Shown: positions 46,252 through 55,060, counted from the first letter of the stretch. The stretch is 64,000 nt of DNA from Gordonia liuliyuniae (GCF_021739025.1 NZ_JAKKOT010000007.1:62001-126000), one strand, 5' to 3'. Notes: a model not told the origin generated them from the sequence alone. Program-made: numbers and translations.

Positions 46252-48016
46252 GTGCCCGACGAACACAACGCCGGACCTGACGGATTCCACCGACGAGATG
46301 TCCTGATCGGGGGCGGGGTCGCGGCAGGAGGACTGCTCGCGGGTTCGCTCGCGGGCAGCGCGGGCGCTGCACCCCGGCAGGACGCCGACGTCATCGTCGT
46401 CGGCCACGGATTGGCGGGCCTCGTCGCCGCGACCGAACTCGCAGCGGCCGGGCGAAGCGTGATCGTCGTCGACCAGGAGTCCCGACAGAATCTCGGCGGG
46501 CAGGCACACTGGTCGCTCGGTGGCCTGTTCTTCGTCAACTCGCCGGAACAGCGGATGTGGAACATCAACGACTCCGTCGAACTCGCCAGACAGGACTGGT
46601 TCGCGAGCGCGGGCTTCGACCGCGGTCCGCACGACAAGCTCGGCGAGGACTATTGGGCGCGCCAGTGGGCCGAGCACTACCTGGACTTCGCGGCGGGCGA
46701 GAAGCGGAGCTGGCTCGAACGCAAAGGCATGCACTGGGTTCCGGTGGTCGGCTGGGCCGAACGCGGTGGCACGTCGGCGAGTAACGCTGGGCACCGGCCC
46801 CGGCGTCGTCGAACCGTTCCGCAACGCCGCCCTCGACGCCGAACGCAGACGTCGGATCACGTTCAAGTTCCGTCACCGTGTCGACGAACTCGTCATGAGT
46901 GGCGGGCGGATCACCGGGGTGCGCGGCAAACGACTCGTGCCGTCGACCAAGCCGCGCGGTGTCGCCACGTCCCGCGCCACGGCAGGCGACTTCGAACTGC
47001 GCGCACCGGTCACGATCGTGGCGTCCGGCGGTATCGGCGCCAACCACGACCTCGTCCGCGCCAACTGGCCGTCCAGGCTCGGTAAGGCGCCGAAGACTCT
47101 GATCACCGGTGTGCCCGCGCACGTCGACGGCCGGATGCTCGGCATCGCCGAGGACGCGGGCGCGCGCATCGTCAACCGCGACCGCATGTGGCACTACACC
47201 GAAGGGCTCCGCAACCACACGTCCATCTGGCCCGACCACGGCATCCGCGTGCTTGCCGCCCCGTCGTCGATGTGGTTCGACGCCGAAGGCAACCGTTTCG
47301 AGAGTCCGGCGTTTCCCAGCTACGACACCATCAAGACGTTGGAGATGATCGGGAAGACCGGCTACGACTACTCGTGGTTCGTCCTCAACAAACGCATCAT
47401 CGCCAAAGAGTTCGTGCTGTCCGGGTCGGAGCAGAACCCCGAACTCACCCGCAAGGATCTTGCGGCCTATCTCGCCAACCGGGCGCTCGACGACGTGCCG
47501 AAGCCGGTGCAGAAGTTCATCGACAAGGGTGTCGACGTCGTCCAGGCCCGCAGCGTCGACGACCTCACCCGCAAGATGAACCGGCTGGCCCGCAACGACC
47601 TCATCGATGCCGGGAAGCTGCGCAAGCAGATCGTCGAACGCGACCGCCAGATCGGCAACCCGTACACGAAGGACGCCCAGGTGATGGGTATCCACAATTC
47701 GCGGAACTTCCTGGGCGACAACATCGTCCGCACGGTGGAACCCCACCGGATCCTGGACCGGGCAGCCGGTCCGCTGATCGCGATCCGGATGAACATCCTC
47801 ACCCGCAAGACGCTTGGCGGCCTGCAGACCAACCTCGCGGGCCAGGTGTTGAACGCCGGCGGCGCAGTGGTGCCGGGACTGTACGCGGCGGGCGAGGCGT
47901 CGGGTTTCGGCGGAGGCGGCGTCCACGGGTACAACGCGCTCGAGGGCACGTTCCTCGGCGGCTGCCTGTACTCCGGGCGCGTCGCAGGCCGAGCCGCTGG
48001 ACGTGCGACGGCGTAG
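46252..48016 (+). pseudogene. Frameshifted FAD-binding dehydrogenase (KstD-like flavoprotein)
   Basis: From GTG 46252 one frame encodes a twin-arginine leader (HRRDVLIGGGVAAGG), the FAD motif VVGHGLAGLVAATELAAAGR and continues to VVGWAERGG near 46780. The rest (VTLGTGPGVVEPF to the C-terminal GLYAAGEASGFGGGGVHGYN) is in the next frame up to 48016. Family members have roughly ten more residues at the junction, so a short deletion rather than a single-base slip is likely. Intact relatives are FAD-linked dehydrogenases related to ketosteroid dehydrogenases. Coding character is otherwise preserved, implying recent inactivation. Confidence 0.85.
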
Positions 48017-48032
48017 CGACAGCGCGGTCGCA

Positions 48033-48062
48033 TTCGACACGTCGTCGACCCGGTGCTACGGT
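48033..48062 (+). promoter_or_regulatory. Candidate promoter of the DAHP synthase leader
   Basis: TTCGAC (48033-48038) and TACGGT (48057-48062) are spaced 18 bp and would start transcription around 48068-48070, at or just before the leader peptide start codon. The leader mRNA would then be nearly leaderless. The call rests on hexamer similarity and position only. Confidence 0.45.
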
Positions 48063-48075
48063 CGACGGCGTGTCG

Positions 48076-48135
48076 ATGACCTCGTATTGGCGTTTCTTTA
48101 TCCAGGCTCCGGGTGAGCCTGCGATGAAGCGGTAA
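48076..48135 (+). CDS. Aromatic amino acid leader peptide for DAHP synthase
   Basis: ATG 48076 encodes MTSYWRFFIQAPGEPAMKR then TAA. Tyr-Trp at codons 4-5 and Phe-Phe at codons 7-8 concentrate aromatic codons, as in attenuation leaders of aromatic biosynthesis. A GTG at 48070 in the same frame would add two residues. The peptide lies 154 bp before the DAHP synthase gene, and its later codons form the first strand of an RNA switch. Confidence 0.7.
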   Translation: MTSYWRFFIQAPGEPAMKR

Positions 48136-48206
48136 TACGCGCGTCGAAGATCCCGGAGCCTGAAGCAGTGACCGAATCGGTCGCTGCTTCTGTCGTTTCC
48201 GGGATC
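48104..48206 (+). promoter_or_regulatory. Attenuator with mutually exclusive stems upstream of DAHP synthase
   Basis: Segment 1 AGGCTCCGGG (48104-48113, inside the leader peptide codons) pairs perfectly with segment 2 CCCGGAGCCT (48152-48161). Segment 2 also overlaps GATCCCGGA (48149-48157), which pairs perfectly with TCCGGGATC (48198-48206). The second stem encloses a strong hairpin (48162-48175 with 48177-48190, 13 of 14 pairs plus one G-U). The two foldings exclude each other. No T-run follows, so termination or translational sequestering is inferred. Confidence 0.65.
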
Positions 48207-48288
48207 GTCTGCGCGACGTGGAGCGTTTCCGGAGGCGGCGCCGGACACCCATTGCCCCCGCGACCAGCGCACCGAAAGGCCTCAGCAC

Positions 48289-49413
48289 GTGACCATCACG
48301 ACCCCTCCCGCCACCAGCCCCACAGCAACGACCACCACCGCAACGACGAGCACCACCTCTGACCGGCGGGTGACAGCGTTCTCGCCGATCCCGTCGCCGG
48401 ACGCGTTGCGCACCGAACTCCCGTTGACGGGGCGGCGCGCCGAGATCGTCGCCCGCGACCGGGACGAGATCGCCGCGATCCTCGCCGGACGCGATGATCG
48501 ACTGATCGTCGTCGTCGGGCCGTGCTCGGTGCACGACCCGGAAGCCGCCCTCGACTACGCGCGCCGACTCGCGCCGTTGGCCGACGAATACGCCGACTCG
48601 CTGAAGATCGTGATGCGCGTGTACTTCGAGAAGCCGCGGACCACGGTCGGATGGAAGGGGCTCATCAACGATCCGGGGATGGACGAGACGTACGACGTCG
48701 ACCGCGGCCTGCACGTGGCCCGCCGACTCCTCCTCGATGTGATCGACCTCGGCCTGCCCGTCGGCTGCGAGTTCCTGGAACCGACGAGCCCGCAGTACAT
48801 CGCCGACGCGGTCGCCTGGGGTGCGATCGGCGCACGCACCACCGAGTCGCAGGTGCACCGTCAGCTCGCGTCCGGACTGTCGATGCCGATCGGATTCAAG
48901 AACGGGACCGACGGCAACGTGCAGGTCGCGATCGACGGCGCGCAGGCCGCCGCCGCCCCGCACGTGTTCTTCGGTGTCGACGACCAGGGACGCGGCGCCG
49001 TCGTCCAGACCTCCGGGAACGAGGACTGCCACATCATCTTGCGCGGCGGTACGCCGGGCCCGAACTACGACGTCGACTCGGTCCTCTCGGCTGCCGACGC
49101 GTTGGCGAAGGCAGACCAGTCGCCAAAGGTGATGGTCGACTGTTCGCACGCCAACTCCGGTAAGGATCACGAGCGGCAGGCGGTCGTCGCCGCCGATGTC
49201 GCGCAGGCGTTCGCGGCCCGCCGCGCCGCAGGCGAACCGGTCCGGCTGTCCGGCGTCATGCTGGAGAGCTTCATCGAGCCCGGTAACCAGCCGGTCCCAA
49301 GCGACGCCGCAGGTCGCGCCGCCCTCGTCTACGGCAAATCCGTGACCGACAAGTGCATGGGTTGGGATGCCAGCGTCGACGTCCTGGCCACCCTCGCGCA
49401 GGCCGGACGGTAG
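48289..49413 (+). CDS. 3-deoxy-7-phosphoheptulonate (DAHP) synthase, class I (AroF/G/H type)
   Basis: The 374-residue enzyme makes DAHP from phosphoenolpyruvate and erythrose 4-phosphate, the first shikimate step. The class I core is plain: VVVGPCSVHDPEAALDYARR near residue 66, YFEKPRTTVGWKGLINDPGM near residue 112, GARTTESQVHR near residue 183, GFKNGTDGNVQVAID and VDCSHANSGKDH near residue 283. The N-terminus is a Thr/Pro/Ala-rich low-complexity stretch of about 25 residues. AAAGG lies upstream of GTG 48289. A leader peptide and switch structure precede it. Feedback specificity (Phe, Tyr or Trp) is not predicted. Confidence 0.95.
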   Translation: MTITTPPATSPTATTTTATTSTTSDRRVTAFSPIPSPDALRTELPLTGRRAEIVARDRDEIAAILAGRDDRLIVVVGPCSVHDPEAALDYARRLAPLADEYADSLKIVMRVYFEKPRTTVGWKGLINDPGMDETYDVDRGLHVARRLLLDVIDLGLPVGCEFLEPTSPQYIADAVAWGAIGARTTESQVHRQLASGLSMPIGFKNGTDGNVQVAIDGAQAAAAPHVFFGVDDQGRGAVVQTSGNEDCHIILRGGTPGPNYDVDSVLSAADALAKADQSPKVMVDCSHANSGKDHERQAVVAADVAQAFAARRAAGEPVRLSGVMLESFIEPGNQPVPSDAAGRAALVYGKSVTDKCMGWDASVDVLATLAQAGR

Positions 49414-49443
49414 GAGTCTCGACGGTCGATCCTCGGCGGGCGG

Positions 49444-49480
49444 ACAAACCTACACCGTTCAGGGGAGGCGTCGCCGTGAC
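49444..49480. repeat. Truncated palindromic element, family B (left half only)
   Basis: ACAAACCTACACCGTTCAGG followed by GGAGGCGTCGCCGTGAC aligns with the left arm and centre of B1 (49873-49945), matching at about 32 of 37 positions, but the right arm is absent. The point where it stops is exactly where a xanthine-dehydrogenase-like remnant begins (49480). Confidence 0.75.
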
Positions 49481-49790
49481 ATCCCACCGATCAGCTGTGA
49501 GCGCAGGGTGCCTGCGTTGATGGCGCGGCCGACGGAGAACACGCCCAACATCCGCGGCACTCGTATCTCGCCGGTGTCGCCGATCTGCACGTCGACCGAG
49601 TCGGTGTCGCAGCCGAAGGCGTCGGCCGCGACACCGTCAAGGCGGTCCAGGTGCCGGTGCCGATGTCGGCGGCACCGATCTGCACTGCGTACACGCCGTC
49701 GGCGCGCGCCGACTCACCGCAGGCATACCAACGTTGCAGTGCGTCCCAGACTGGCTCGGCGGACGGCACGTCGGTACTCCTGCCCACCCC
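49480..49790 (-). pseudogene. Remnant of a xanthine-dehydrogenase-type molybdopterin subunit
   Basis: On the minus strand one frame reads VWDALQRWYACGESARADGV then YAVQIGAADIGTGTWTAL. After a frame change it continues VAADAFGCDTDSVDVQIGDT and then GEIRVPRMLGVFSVGRAINA and GTLRSQLIGGM. These are typical of XdhA/aldehyde-oxidase molybdopterin subunits, but roughly 200 residues expected between QIGDT and the RVPRMLGVF segment are missing, as are both ends. It is a decayed, deleted fragment ending at the half B element. The adjoining 49791-49872 contains no gene, only a small inverted repeat around TGCCCA (49781-49812). Confidence 0.75.
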
Positions 49791-49872
49791 TGGGGTCCCA
49801 CCCCTGGGCAGCTGGCGATCATCCTTCCCGCCGGACTACCCCTCGACCAGTCGAACCAAACGCGTGCAGGTG

Positions 49873-49945
49873 CCGCAAACCCACACCGCTGAGGGGACAC
49901 GTCGCCGTGACGGTGTCGTAGGCGCTGAGCGGTGTAGGTTTGCGG
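49873..49945. repeat. Palindromic element, family B, copy 1
   Basis: Two 21-bp arms (49873-49893 and 49925-49945) match at 19 positions; the shared core is ACACCGCT with AGCGGTGT. The 31-bp centre holds a second stem GACAC/GTGTC. It ends 7 bp from the stop of the PepSY protein gene on the opposite strand. It pairs with the half element at 49444 to bracket the xanthine-dehydrogenase remnant. Confidence 0.9.
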
Positions 49946-49951
49946 CCTCGG

Positions 49952-51334
49952 TCAGTGAGTGGACGTCTCCAACTCCGTGCGGGCGGGCGGCGGCTGCGGG
50001 GCGCGTCGGGACCGGTACGCGCCCACTGCCACGTCAATGACCACGAACGCCAGCAGCGGCCAGCCGAGCAGCGGGATGAACCAGCCGACCGCGACGGCGA
50101 CCGCGGCTAGCGCAACGCTCATGCCGAGCGGGGCGTCGCGCAGCGCGCCAGACGTCGGGGCCTTCCCGACCCTCGAGTTCTTGCCGTGCCGCTGGAACCA
50201 GGCGCGATACCCGAGCACGATGATCGTGACCAGCGCGATCATCAGTACGAACAGCACGATCTGATTGGTCACGCCGAACAGCAGGCCCATGTGCAGCGCG
50301 ATGCCCCAGGTAGCGAGTTTGGCGGCCAGCGGCCAGTCGGCGAAGCGGTTCTCGGAGACCACCGAGTCGGTGGACGGGTCGACGGCCACCTCATCGGGGG
50401 AGACCTGCCAGGCACGGCGCACTTCGGCCACGGTGAACGCGGTGGAGGCGTCGGCCGGAAGAGTGATCTCGACGCCGTCGCCCAAGCCCGCGGACCTCGC
50501 CAGGGCGAGGGCGGCGTCGATCTTCGGGACGGCCGCTGCCGTGTCGCCCGCCGGGGTCACGCCGCCGCCGTGGCCTGCGTGCTCACCACCGGACGGCGCG
50601 GGGGTCGCACTGCCCGGCAGCGCGGCGTTCGTGGCGGGATTGGTCCAGCTCAGCGCGCTGCGCAACGCGGTGACGTTCCCTCCCGCGTAGGTCGACCAGG
50701 TGAGTCCCGTCGCCGACAGGAACAGCAGTCCGGCGGCGATCCACACGCCGATCGTCTGGTGCCTGCTGACCGTTCGGGCTCGGCCCGTCTTCCGTCGCTT
50801 TGTCCGAGTGCGGGTGAACCAGAGGACGAGGCCCGCGAGTGCGATCACCCACAGCCACGACGCGGCGAGCTCGCTGTACAGTCGGCCGACGTCGCCCAGA
50901 TGCAGGTCGCGGTGCAGACGGTCGAGCCACTGCCGCACGGGCAGGGCGAAACCGCTGCCGTACACCGGGAGATCGCCGAGCGTCTGGCCCGTGATCGGGT
51001 CGACGAAGACGGCGCGGCGCACCGATTCGCCGAGCATCGGATCGTCGAAGATCACCGCGGTCGTGTCGCCCGGCTCGGCGGGCGGTCGGACGGCGGTCAC
51101 GGTGCCCTCGGGCAGCGTCGTCTGCGCGGAGTGCACCTGGGTGGCCAGTGGAGTCGGCTGCCCGGTCTCGGACGTGTGCAACTGACCGCGGTAGACGACG
51201 TTCTCGATCGACGGCGACAGCGCGTACAACGCGCCCGTCACCGCAGCGACGAGGAGGAACGGGGCCACGAGGACACCCGCGTAGAAGTGGAGTCGATGCA
51301 GCATGCGGGTACCCGCACGCCGGTATGCAGACAT
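49952..51334 (-). CDS. PepSY-associated membrane protein (iron-regulated type)
   Basis: The 460-residue protein has the PepSY_TM layout: a first span after RMLHRLHFYAGVLVAPFLLV (residues 10-29), an outside PepSY-containing loop, a second and third span near residues 165-205, a Gly/His linker GGEHAGHGGG, another PepSY-like segment (about 300-345), and two more spans. Histidines HRLHF and DRLHRDLHLGD are typical. Relatives are linked to siderophore reduction or to copper/heme handling. B1 adjoins its stop. Confidence 0.88.
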   Translation of the reverse strand: MSAYRRAGTRMLHRLHFYAGVLVAPFLLVAAVTGALYALSPSIENVVYRGQLHTSETGQPTPLATQVHSAQTTLPEGTVTAVRPPAEPGDTTAVIFDDPMLGESVRRAVFVDPITGQTLGDLPVYGSGFALPVRQWLDRLHRDLHLGDVGRLYSELAASWLWVIALAGLVLWFTRTRTKRRKTGRARTVSRHQTIGVWIAAGLLFLSATGLTWSTYAGGNVTALRSALSWTNPATNAALPGSATPAPSGGEHAGHGGGVTPAGDTAAAVPKIDAALALARSAGLGDGVEITLPADASTAFTVAEVRRAWQVSPDEVAVDPSTDSVVSENRFADWPLAAKLATWGIALHMGLLFGVTNQIVLFVLMIALVTIIVLGYRAWFQRHGKNSRVGKAPTSGALRDAPLGMSVALAAVAVAVGWFIPLLGWPLLAFVVIDVAVGAYRSRRAPQPPPARTELETSTH

Positions 51335-51449
51335 GGTGAGGAGAGCCTTTCGCGTGAAGTGTCGTCAGGCTGCTGGATCGATCGAGTGCAGTCGACGAGC
51401 CACAGCAGCCTGCCGGATCGACGATGTCGATCCGGTGAGTCGAAGAGCT

Positions 51450-51956
51450 TCAGCGAACGGGTGGCCCTCGGAGCCCGACGGCCCCCAGATGGAGGTGGAC
51501 GACGCGGGCGGCGACCTCGGGCACCACGGTGGGTCGAGTCGTCGAGCGGCGCATGCCGCGGTACGTCAGCAGCGAGACGACCACGACGATCACGTCACGC
51601 AGTGTCGACGCGAGTGCTTCGAGCGCGGCGATCGCAGCGAGTGCCGCCAGGGTGCCGAGAGCGTGGGTCACCGCCATCGACGGCTGAATCAGGTCATGGT
51701 GGTGGCCCGACAAGAGGACGAGCAGAAGGTGAACGGCGCCCTGCCCGACGATGAGCGCGGCGAGATGCGGGAGACGGGGCGTTGCGGCGACGGTGGTGCC
51801 GATCGCGGCTGCCGCCCCGATCACGACGAGCAGTGTCGACGTCGACGGGAGCATTCCCTGGGCGGCGCCGTGCGCCGCGATCCCGGTCAGTGCGCAAGCC
51901 CCGCCGACGATTCCGCCGCGCATCCGCGCGGGGACCTGGTTGGCGGGTACGGGCAC
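51450..51956 (-). CDS. Small polytopic membrane protein with His-rich loop
   Basis: The 168-residue protein has about four spans (residues 13-110) with a loop SGHHHDLIQPS between spans three and four and a polar C-terminus. I do not recognise the family by motif. Placement just upstream of the PepSY protein on the same strand, 115 bp apart, and the HHHD cluster suggest metal handling, but this is inference. The start is GTG 51956, without a strong ribosome site. Confidence 0.65.
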   Translation of the reverse strand: MPVPANQVPARMRGGIVGGACALTGIAAHGAAQGMLPSTSTLLVVIGAAAAIGTTVAATPRLPHLAALIVGQGAVHLLLVLLSGHHHDLIQPSMAVTHALGTLAALAAIAALEALASTLRDVIVVVVSLLTYRGMRRSTTRPTVVPEVAARVVHLHLGAVGLRGPPVR

Positions 51957-51995
51957 GCGCTGAGCTTACGGGAACCTCGGCCGGAGACGGCAGGC

Positions 51996-52697
51996 TCAGC
52001 CGAGCACGACCAGCCAGACGGCGATGTAGTGCAGCAGTGCGGCTACCGCGGTGCAGGCGTGGAACACCTCGTGGTGGCCGAAGGTCCCCGGCCACGGTTC
52101 GGGCCAGCGCAGTGCGAACAGGACGCCGCCGATGCTGTAGAAGACGCCGCCGACGGCCAGCAGGACCAGGACGGCCACCCCGACGTTGTGCACGAGGGTG
52201 GGCAGGACGGCGACGATCACCCAGCCGAGCAGGATGTAGAGGATCACGCCCAGCCAGCGCGGCGAGCCCGGCCACAGCAGCTTCAGCGTGACCCCGGCGA
52301 GTGCGCCGCACCAGACGATGCCGAGCACCCACCAGCGGGCGGGGCTGTCCAGCCCCATCATGCAGAACGGCGTGTACGTGCCCGCGATGAACACGAAGAT
52401 CATCGAGTGATCGGCCCGCTTCATCGCGACCCGGTGGGCGGGCGACGTCCAGTTGACGCGGTGGTAGACGCTACTCACCGTGAACAGGGCGCAGATCGTG
52501 ATCACGTAGACGATCACCGAGACGAGCGGTCCGACGGTGCGCAGCATCGCGGTGCCGACGATCAGCATCACGCCGATGGCGGCGGCGATCACCGACGAGT
52601 ACTTGTGGATCACTCCGCGTAGTCGTGGCCTGCCGGCGACGTCCAGCTCAGGGGCGGCGGCCGGGGCGGGCTGCTCGGCGTCGGACAGGTCCATCAT
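51996..52697 (-). CDS. Hemolysin III/PAQR-family membrane protein (Rv1085c-like)
   Basis: The 233-residue protein has a short polar N-terminus and seven spans. PAQR metal-site residues appear in SSVYHRVNW near residue 80 and HHEVFHACTAVAALLHYIAV near residue 205. Family members are membrane hydrolases or channels of uncertain role, called YqfA/HlyIII. ATG 52697 (MMDLSDAEQ) is used because the frame beyond is a shadow of the divergent prenyltransferase gene. The order next to uppS-like is conserved in mycobacteria. Confidence 0.9.
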   Translation of the reverse strand: MMDLSDAEQPAPAAAPELDVAGRPRLRGVIHKYSSVIAAAIGVMLIVGTAMLRTVGPLVSVIVYVITICALFTVSSVYHRVNWTSPAHRVAMKRADHSMIFVFIAGTYTPFCMMGLDSPARWWVLGIVWCGALAGVTLKLLWPGSPRWLGVILYILLGWVIVAVLPTLVHNVGVAVLVLLAVGGVFYSIGGVLFALRWPEPWPGTFGHHEVFHACTAVAALLHYIAVWLVVLG

Positions 52698-52744
52698 GAC
52701 ACCTACGATACCGTAAGTTTCGCGTCGGTAACTTGCTCCACGCG

Positions 52745-52750
52745 TAACAT
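52745..52750 (+). promoter_or_regulatory. Candidate -10 element of the cis-prenyltransferase gene (leaderless)
   Basis: TAACAT ends 7 bp before GTG 52758, so transcription would begin at or next to the start codon. No ribosome site precedes the GTG, which supports a leaderless mRNA. The -35 region is unclear. Confidence 0.4.
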
Positions 52751-52757
52751 CGCCAAC

Positions 52758-53534
52758 GTGAAACTGCTTCCCGACGCTCTCCGAAGTGGCATGTACCGAG
52801 TCTACGAGGGTCGACTCGTACAGCTGATGGATCCGGACCGGATGCCACGGCACGTCGCCATCATCTGCGACGGCAATCGCCGGTGGGCGCGCGAAGCGGG
52901 TTTCGACGATGTCAGCCACGGGCACCGCGTGGGAGCCAAGCGGATCGCGGACATGCTCAGCTGGTGCAGCGAACTCGGGATCGGCGGGGTCACCATCTAC
53001 CTCCTGTCGACGGAAAACCTGTCGCGCGAGTCCGAAGAGCTCGACGCGCTGATGCAGATCGTCCCCGACATCGTCGACGAGATCTCGCACGGCGACTGGC
53101 GGGTGCGGATCGTCGGAAACCTCGACAGTCTGCCCGCACCGGTCGCCGACCGTCTGCGTGACGCGTCGGCGCGCACCGACGGACTCTCCGGGATGAACGT
53201 CAACGTCGCCGTCGGCTACGGCGGGCGTCAAGAGATCGTCGACGCCGTGCAGAAACTGCTGGCCGAAGCCGCAGCGAGAGGTGCGACGCCCGCCGAGATG
53301 ATCGAAGCCGTGTCGGTCGCCGGAATCGACGCCAACCTGTACACGTCCGGGCAGCCCGACCCGGACCTGGTGATCCGCACGTCCGGCGAGCAGCGGTTGA
53401 GCGGGTTCCTGCTGTGGCAGAGCGCGTACTCGGAGATCTGGTTCACCGACGCGTACTGGCCCGAGTTCCGTCGTGTCGACTTCCTGCGCGCACTGCGCGA
53501 CTACGCCGCCCGCAACCGCCGATTCGGCAAGTGA
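52758..53534 (+). CDS. Short-chain cis-prenyl diphosphate synthase (Rv1086-like)
   Basis: The 258-residue protein has the cis-prenyltransferase motifs HVAIICDGNRRWAREAG (catalytic Asp near residue 38), YLLSTENLSRESEEL, GYGGRQEIVDAV, and DLVIRTSGEQRLSGFLLWQS then AYSEIWFTD near residue 210. Its mycobacterial counterpart makes Z,E-farnesyl diphosphate for decaprenyl phosphate; long-chain undecaprenyl synthase is a separate gene, so I leave the symbol blank. The stop overlaps the start of the YbaK gene (GTGA). Confidence 0.92.
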   Translation: MKLLPDALRSGMYRVYEGRLVQLMDPDRMPRHVAIICDGNRRWAREAGFDDVSHGHRVGAKRIADMLSWCSELGIGGVTIYLLSTENLSRESEELDALMQIVPDIVDEISHGDWRVRIVGNLDSLPAPVADRLRDASARTDGLSGMNVNVAVGYGGRQEIVDAVQKLLAEAAARGATPAEMIEAVSVAGIDANLYTSGQPDPDLVIRTSGEQRLSGFLLWQSAYSEIWFTDAYWPEFRRVDFLRALRDYAARNRRFGK

Positions 53535-54016
53535 GCGCGTCCACCCCGGCGATCGCCGCGCTGGAGAAGGCGGGCATCGACTTCACGGTCCACAGCTACA
53601 CCCACGATCGCCGCAGCACCGATTACGGCGCCGAAGCCGTCGAGGCGATGGCCGCGCGCGGATTCGCCGCCGACCAGATCTTCAAGACACTCGTGGTCGA
53701 TCTCGGCGACGGTTTCGGTGTCGCGGTGGCGCCCGTGCCGGAGAAGCTGTCGTTGAAGGCCGTCGCCCGCGTGCTCGGTGCGTCGAAGGCGGTCATGGCC
53801 GACGCCGCGAAAGCCTCCCGCGCCACCGGGTACGTCCTGGGCGGCGTCTCGCCCGTCGGGCAGAAGACAGCACTGCCGACCGTCGTCGACGAGACCGTCG
53901 TCCTGTGGGACTCGATCCTGTGCAGTGCCGGGCGGCGCGGCCTGGAGGTCGAACTGTCGCCCGCCGACTTGGTGGCCGCGACCGGAGCCGCGGTCGCGGC
54001 GATCACGGCCGGATAG
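53531..54016 (+). CDS. ybaK: Cys-tRNA(Pro)/Cys-tRNA(Cys) deacylase YbaK
   Basis: The 161-residue protein matches YbaK/EbsC. It has the N-terminal ALEKAGIDFTVHSYTHD, GFAADQIFKTLVVDLGDG near residue 45, the conserved KLSLKAVARVLGASKAVMAD near residue 75, and GYVLGGVSPVGQKTALPTVV near residue 103. It clears mischarged Cys-tRNA(Pro). The GTG start overlaps the upstream stop; the two genes are co-translated. It is convergent with coaA. Confidence 0.92.
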   Translation: MSASTPAIAALEKAGIDFTVHSYTHDRRSTDYGAEAVEAMAARGFAADQIFKTLVVDLGDGFGVAVAPVPEKLSLKAVARVLGASKAVMADAAKASRATGYVLGGVSPVGQKTALPTVVDETVVLWDSILCSAGRRGLEVELSPADLVAATGAAVAAITAG

Positions 54017-54047
54017 AAGCTCGACCAGCCGCGACAGCAGCCGCCCG

Positions 54048-54989
54048 CTACAGCTTGCGTAGACGGACCTTGTTGATCGAGTGGTCGCGGTCTTTGCGGA
54101 GGACCAGCGTCGCGCGGGGCCGCGTCGGCAGGACGTTCTCGATGAGGTTCGGGCGGTTGATCGACGTCCAGATGTCGCGGGCCGCGATCTTGGCCTGCTG
54201 GTCGGTCAACGACGCGTAGTGGTGGAAGTGCGAGTTCGGGTTCTGGAACGCGGTACTGCGCATCTGCAGGAAACGCGAGATGTACCAGCGTTCGATGTCT
54301 GAGGTCTTCGCATCCACGTAGATCGAGAAGTCGAAGAGGTCCGAGACGGTCAACGTCGGACCGGTCTGCAAGACGTTCAAGCCTTCGACGATCAGAATGT
54401 CGGGTTGCCGGATCTCGATGAACGCGTCCGGCACGATGTCGTAGCTGACGTGCGAGTACACCGGAGCAGTCACCAGCGATGCGCCCGACTTGACCTCGGT
54501 GACGAATCGCAACAGCGCGCGCCGGTCGTACGACTCGGGGAAGCCCTTGCGGTGCATGATGCCGCGCCGCTCCAACTCCGCGGTCGGGTAGAGGAAACCG
54601 TCGGTCGTCACCAGGTCGACCTTCGGGTGAGTCTCCCAGCGCGACAACAGTTTCGCCATGACGCGCGCCGTCGTCGACTTGCCGACCGCGACACTGCCCG
54701 CAATGCCGATGACGAACGGCACCTGACGGTTGCGTTGATGCTCGCCGAGGAACGTGCTGGTCGCCGCGAACAGGCGACGGCGTGCCTCCACCTGCATGTG
54801 GATGAGACGCGAGATCGGCAGATAGACCTCGGCGACCTCGGTGAGGTCGATCTGTTCACCCAGGCCGACGAGCTCTTCGAGTTCCGCCTCGGTGAGCACC
54901 ATCGGCATCGACTGCCGCAGTTCACGCCACTGCTTGCGGTCGAGTTCGAGGTACAGGCCGGGGTCGCGGTCACTGGAATGGCGCGCCAT
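54048..54989 (-). CDS. coaA: Type I pantothenate kinase
   Basis: The 313-residue kinase catalyses the first step of coenzyme A synthesis. P-loop [17 protein letters not shown] lies near residue 92, with [40 protein letters not shown] near residue 200, and the C-terminal R-rich end. The N-terminal [20 protein letters not shown] is typical of bacterial CoaA. ATG 54989 (MARHSSD) is the start; the frame above lacks coding character. The order coaA, glyA, desA2, phoH2 is as in mycobacteria. Confidence 0.95.
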   Translation of the reverse strand: MARHSSDRDPGLYLELDRKQWRELRQSMPMVLTEAELEELVGLGEQIDLTEVAEVYLPISRLIHMQVEARRRLFAATSTFLGEHQRNRQVPFVIGIAGSVAVGKSTTARVMAKLLSRWETHPKVDLVTTDGFLYPTAELERRGIMHRKGFPESYDRRALLRFVTEVKSGASLVTAPVYSHVSYDIVPDAFIEIRQPDILIVEGLNVLQTGPTLTVSDLFDFSIYVDAKTSDIERWYISRFLQMRSTAFQNPNSHFHHYASLTDQQAKIAARDIWTSINRPNLIENVLPTRPRATLVLRKDRDHSINKVRLRKL

Positions 54990-55060
54990 TGGAGTAACGC
55001 TACAGCGCGGGCGATGAGTGCGACATGCCCGGCACTGTGTAGGCAACTACCCTGTGTCGC

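Noticed and set aside
46770..46810. Programmed ribosomal frameshift in the FAD dehydrogenase
   Set aside because: Residues expected from the family are missing at the junction, so a simple frame shift would not restore the protein.
49781..49812. Inverted repeat CTGCCCA...TGGGCAG beside the Xdh remnant
   Set aside because: Short arms with C-rich internal repetition; not clearly related to families A-D.
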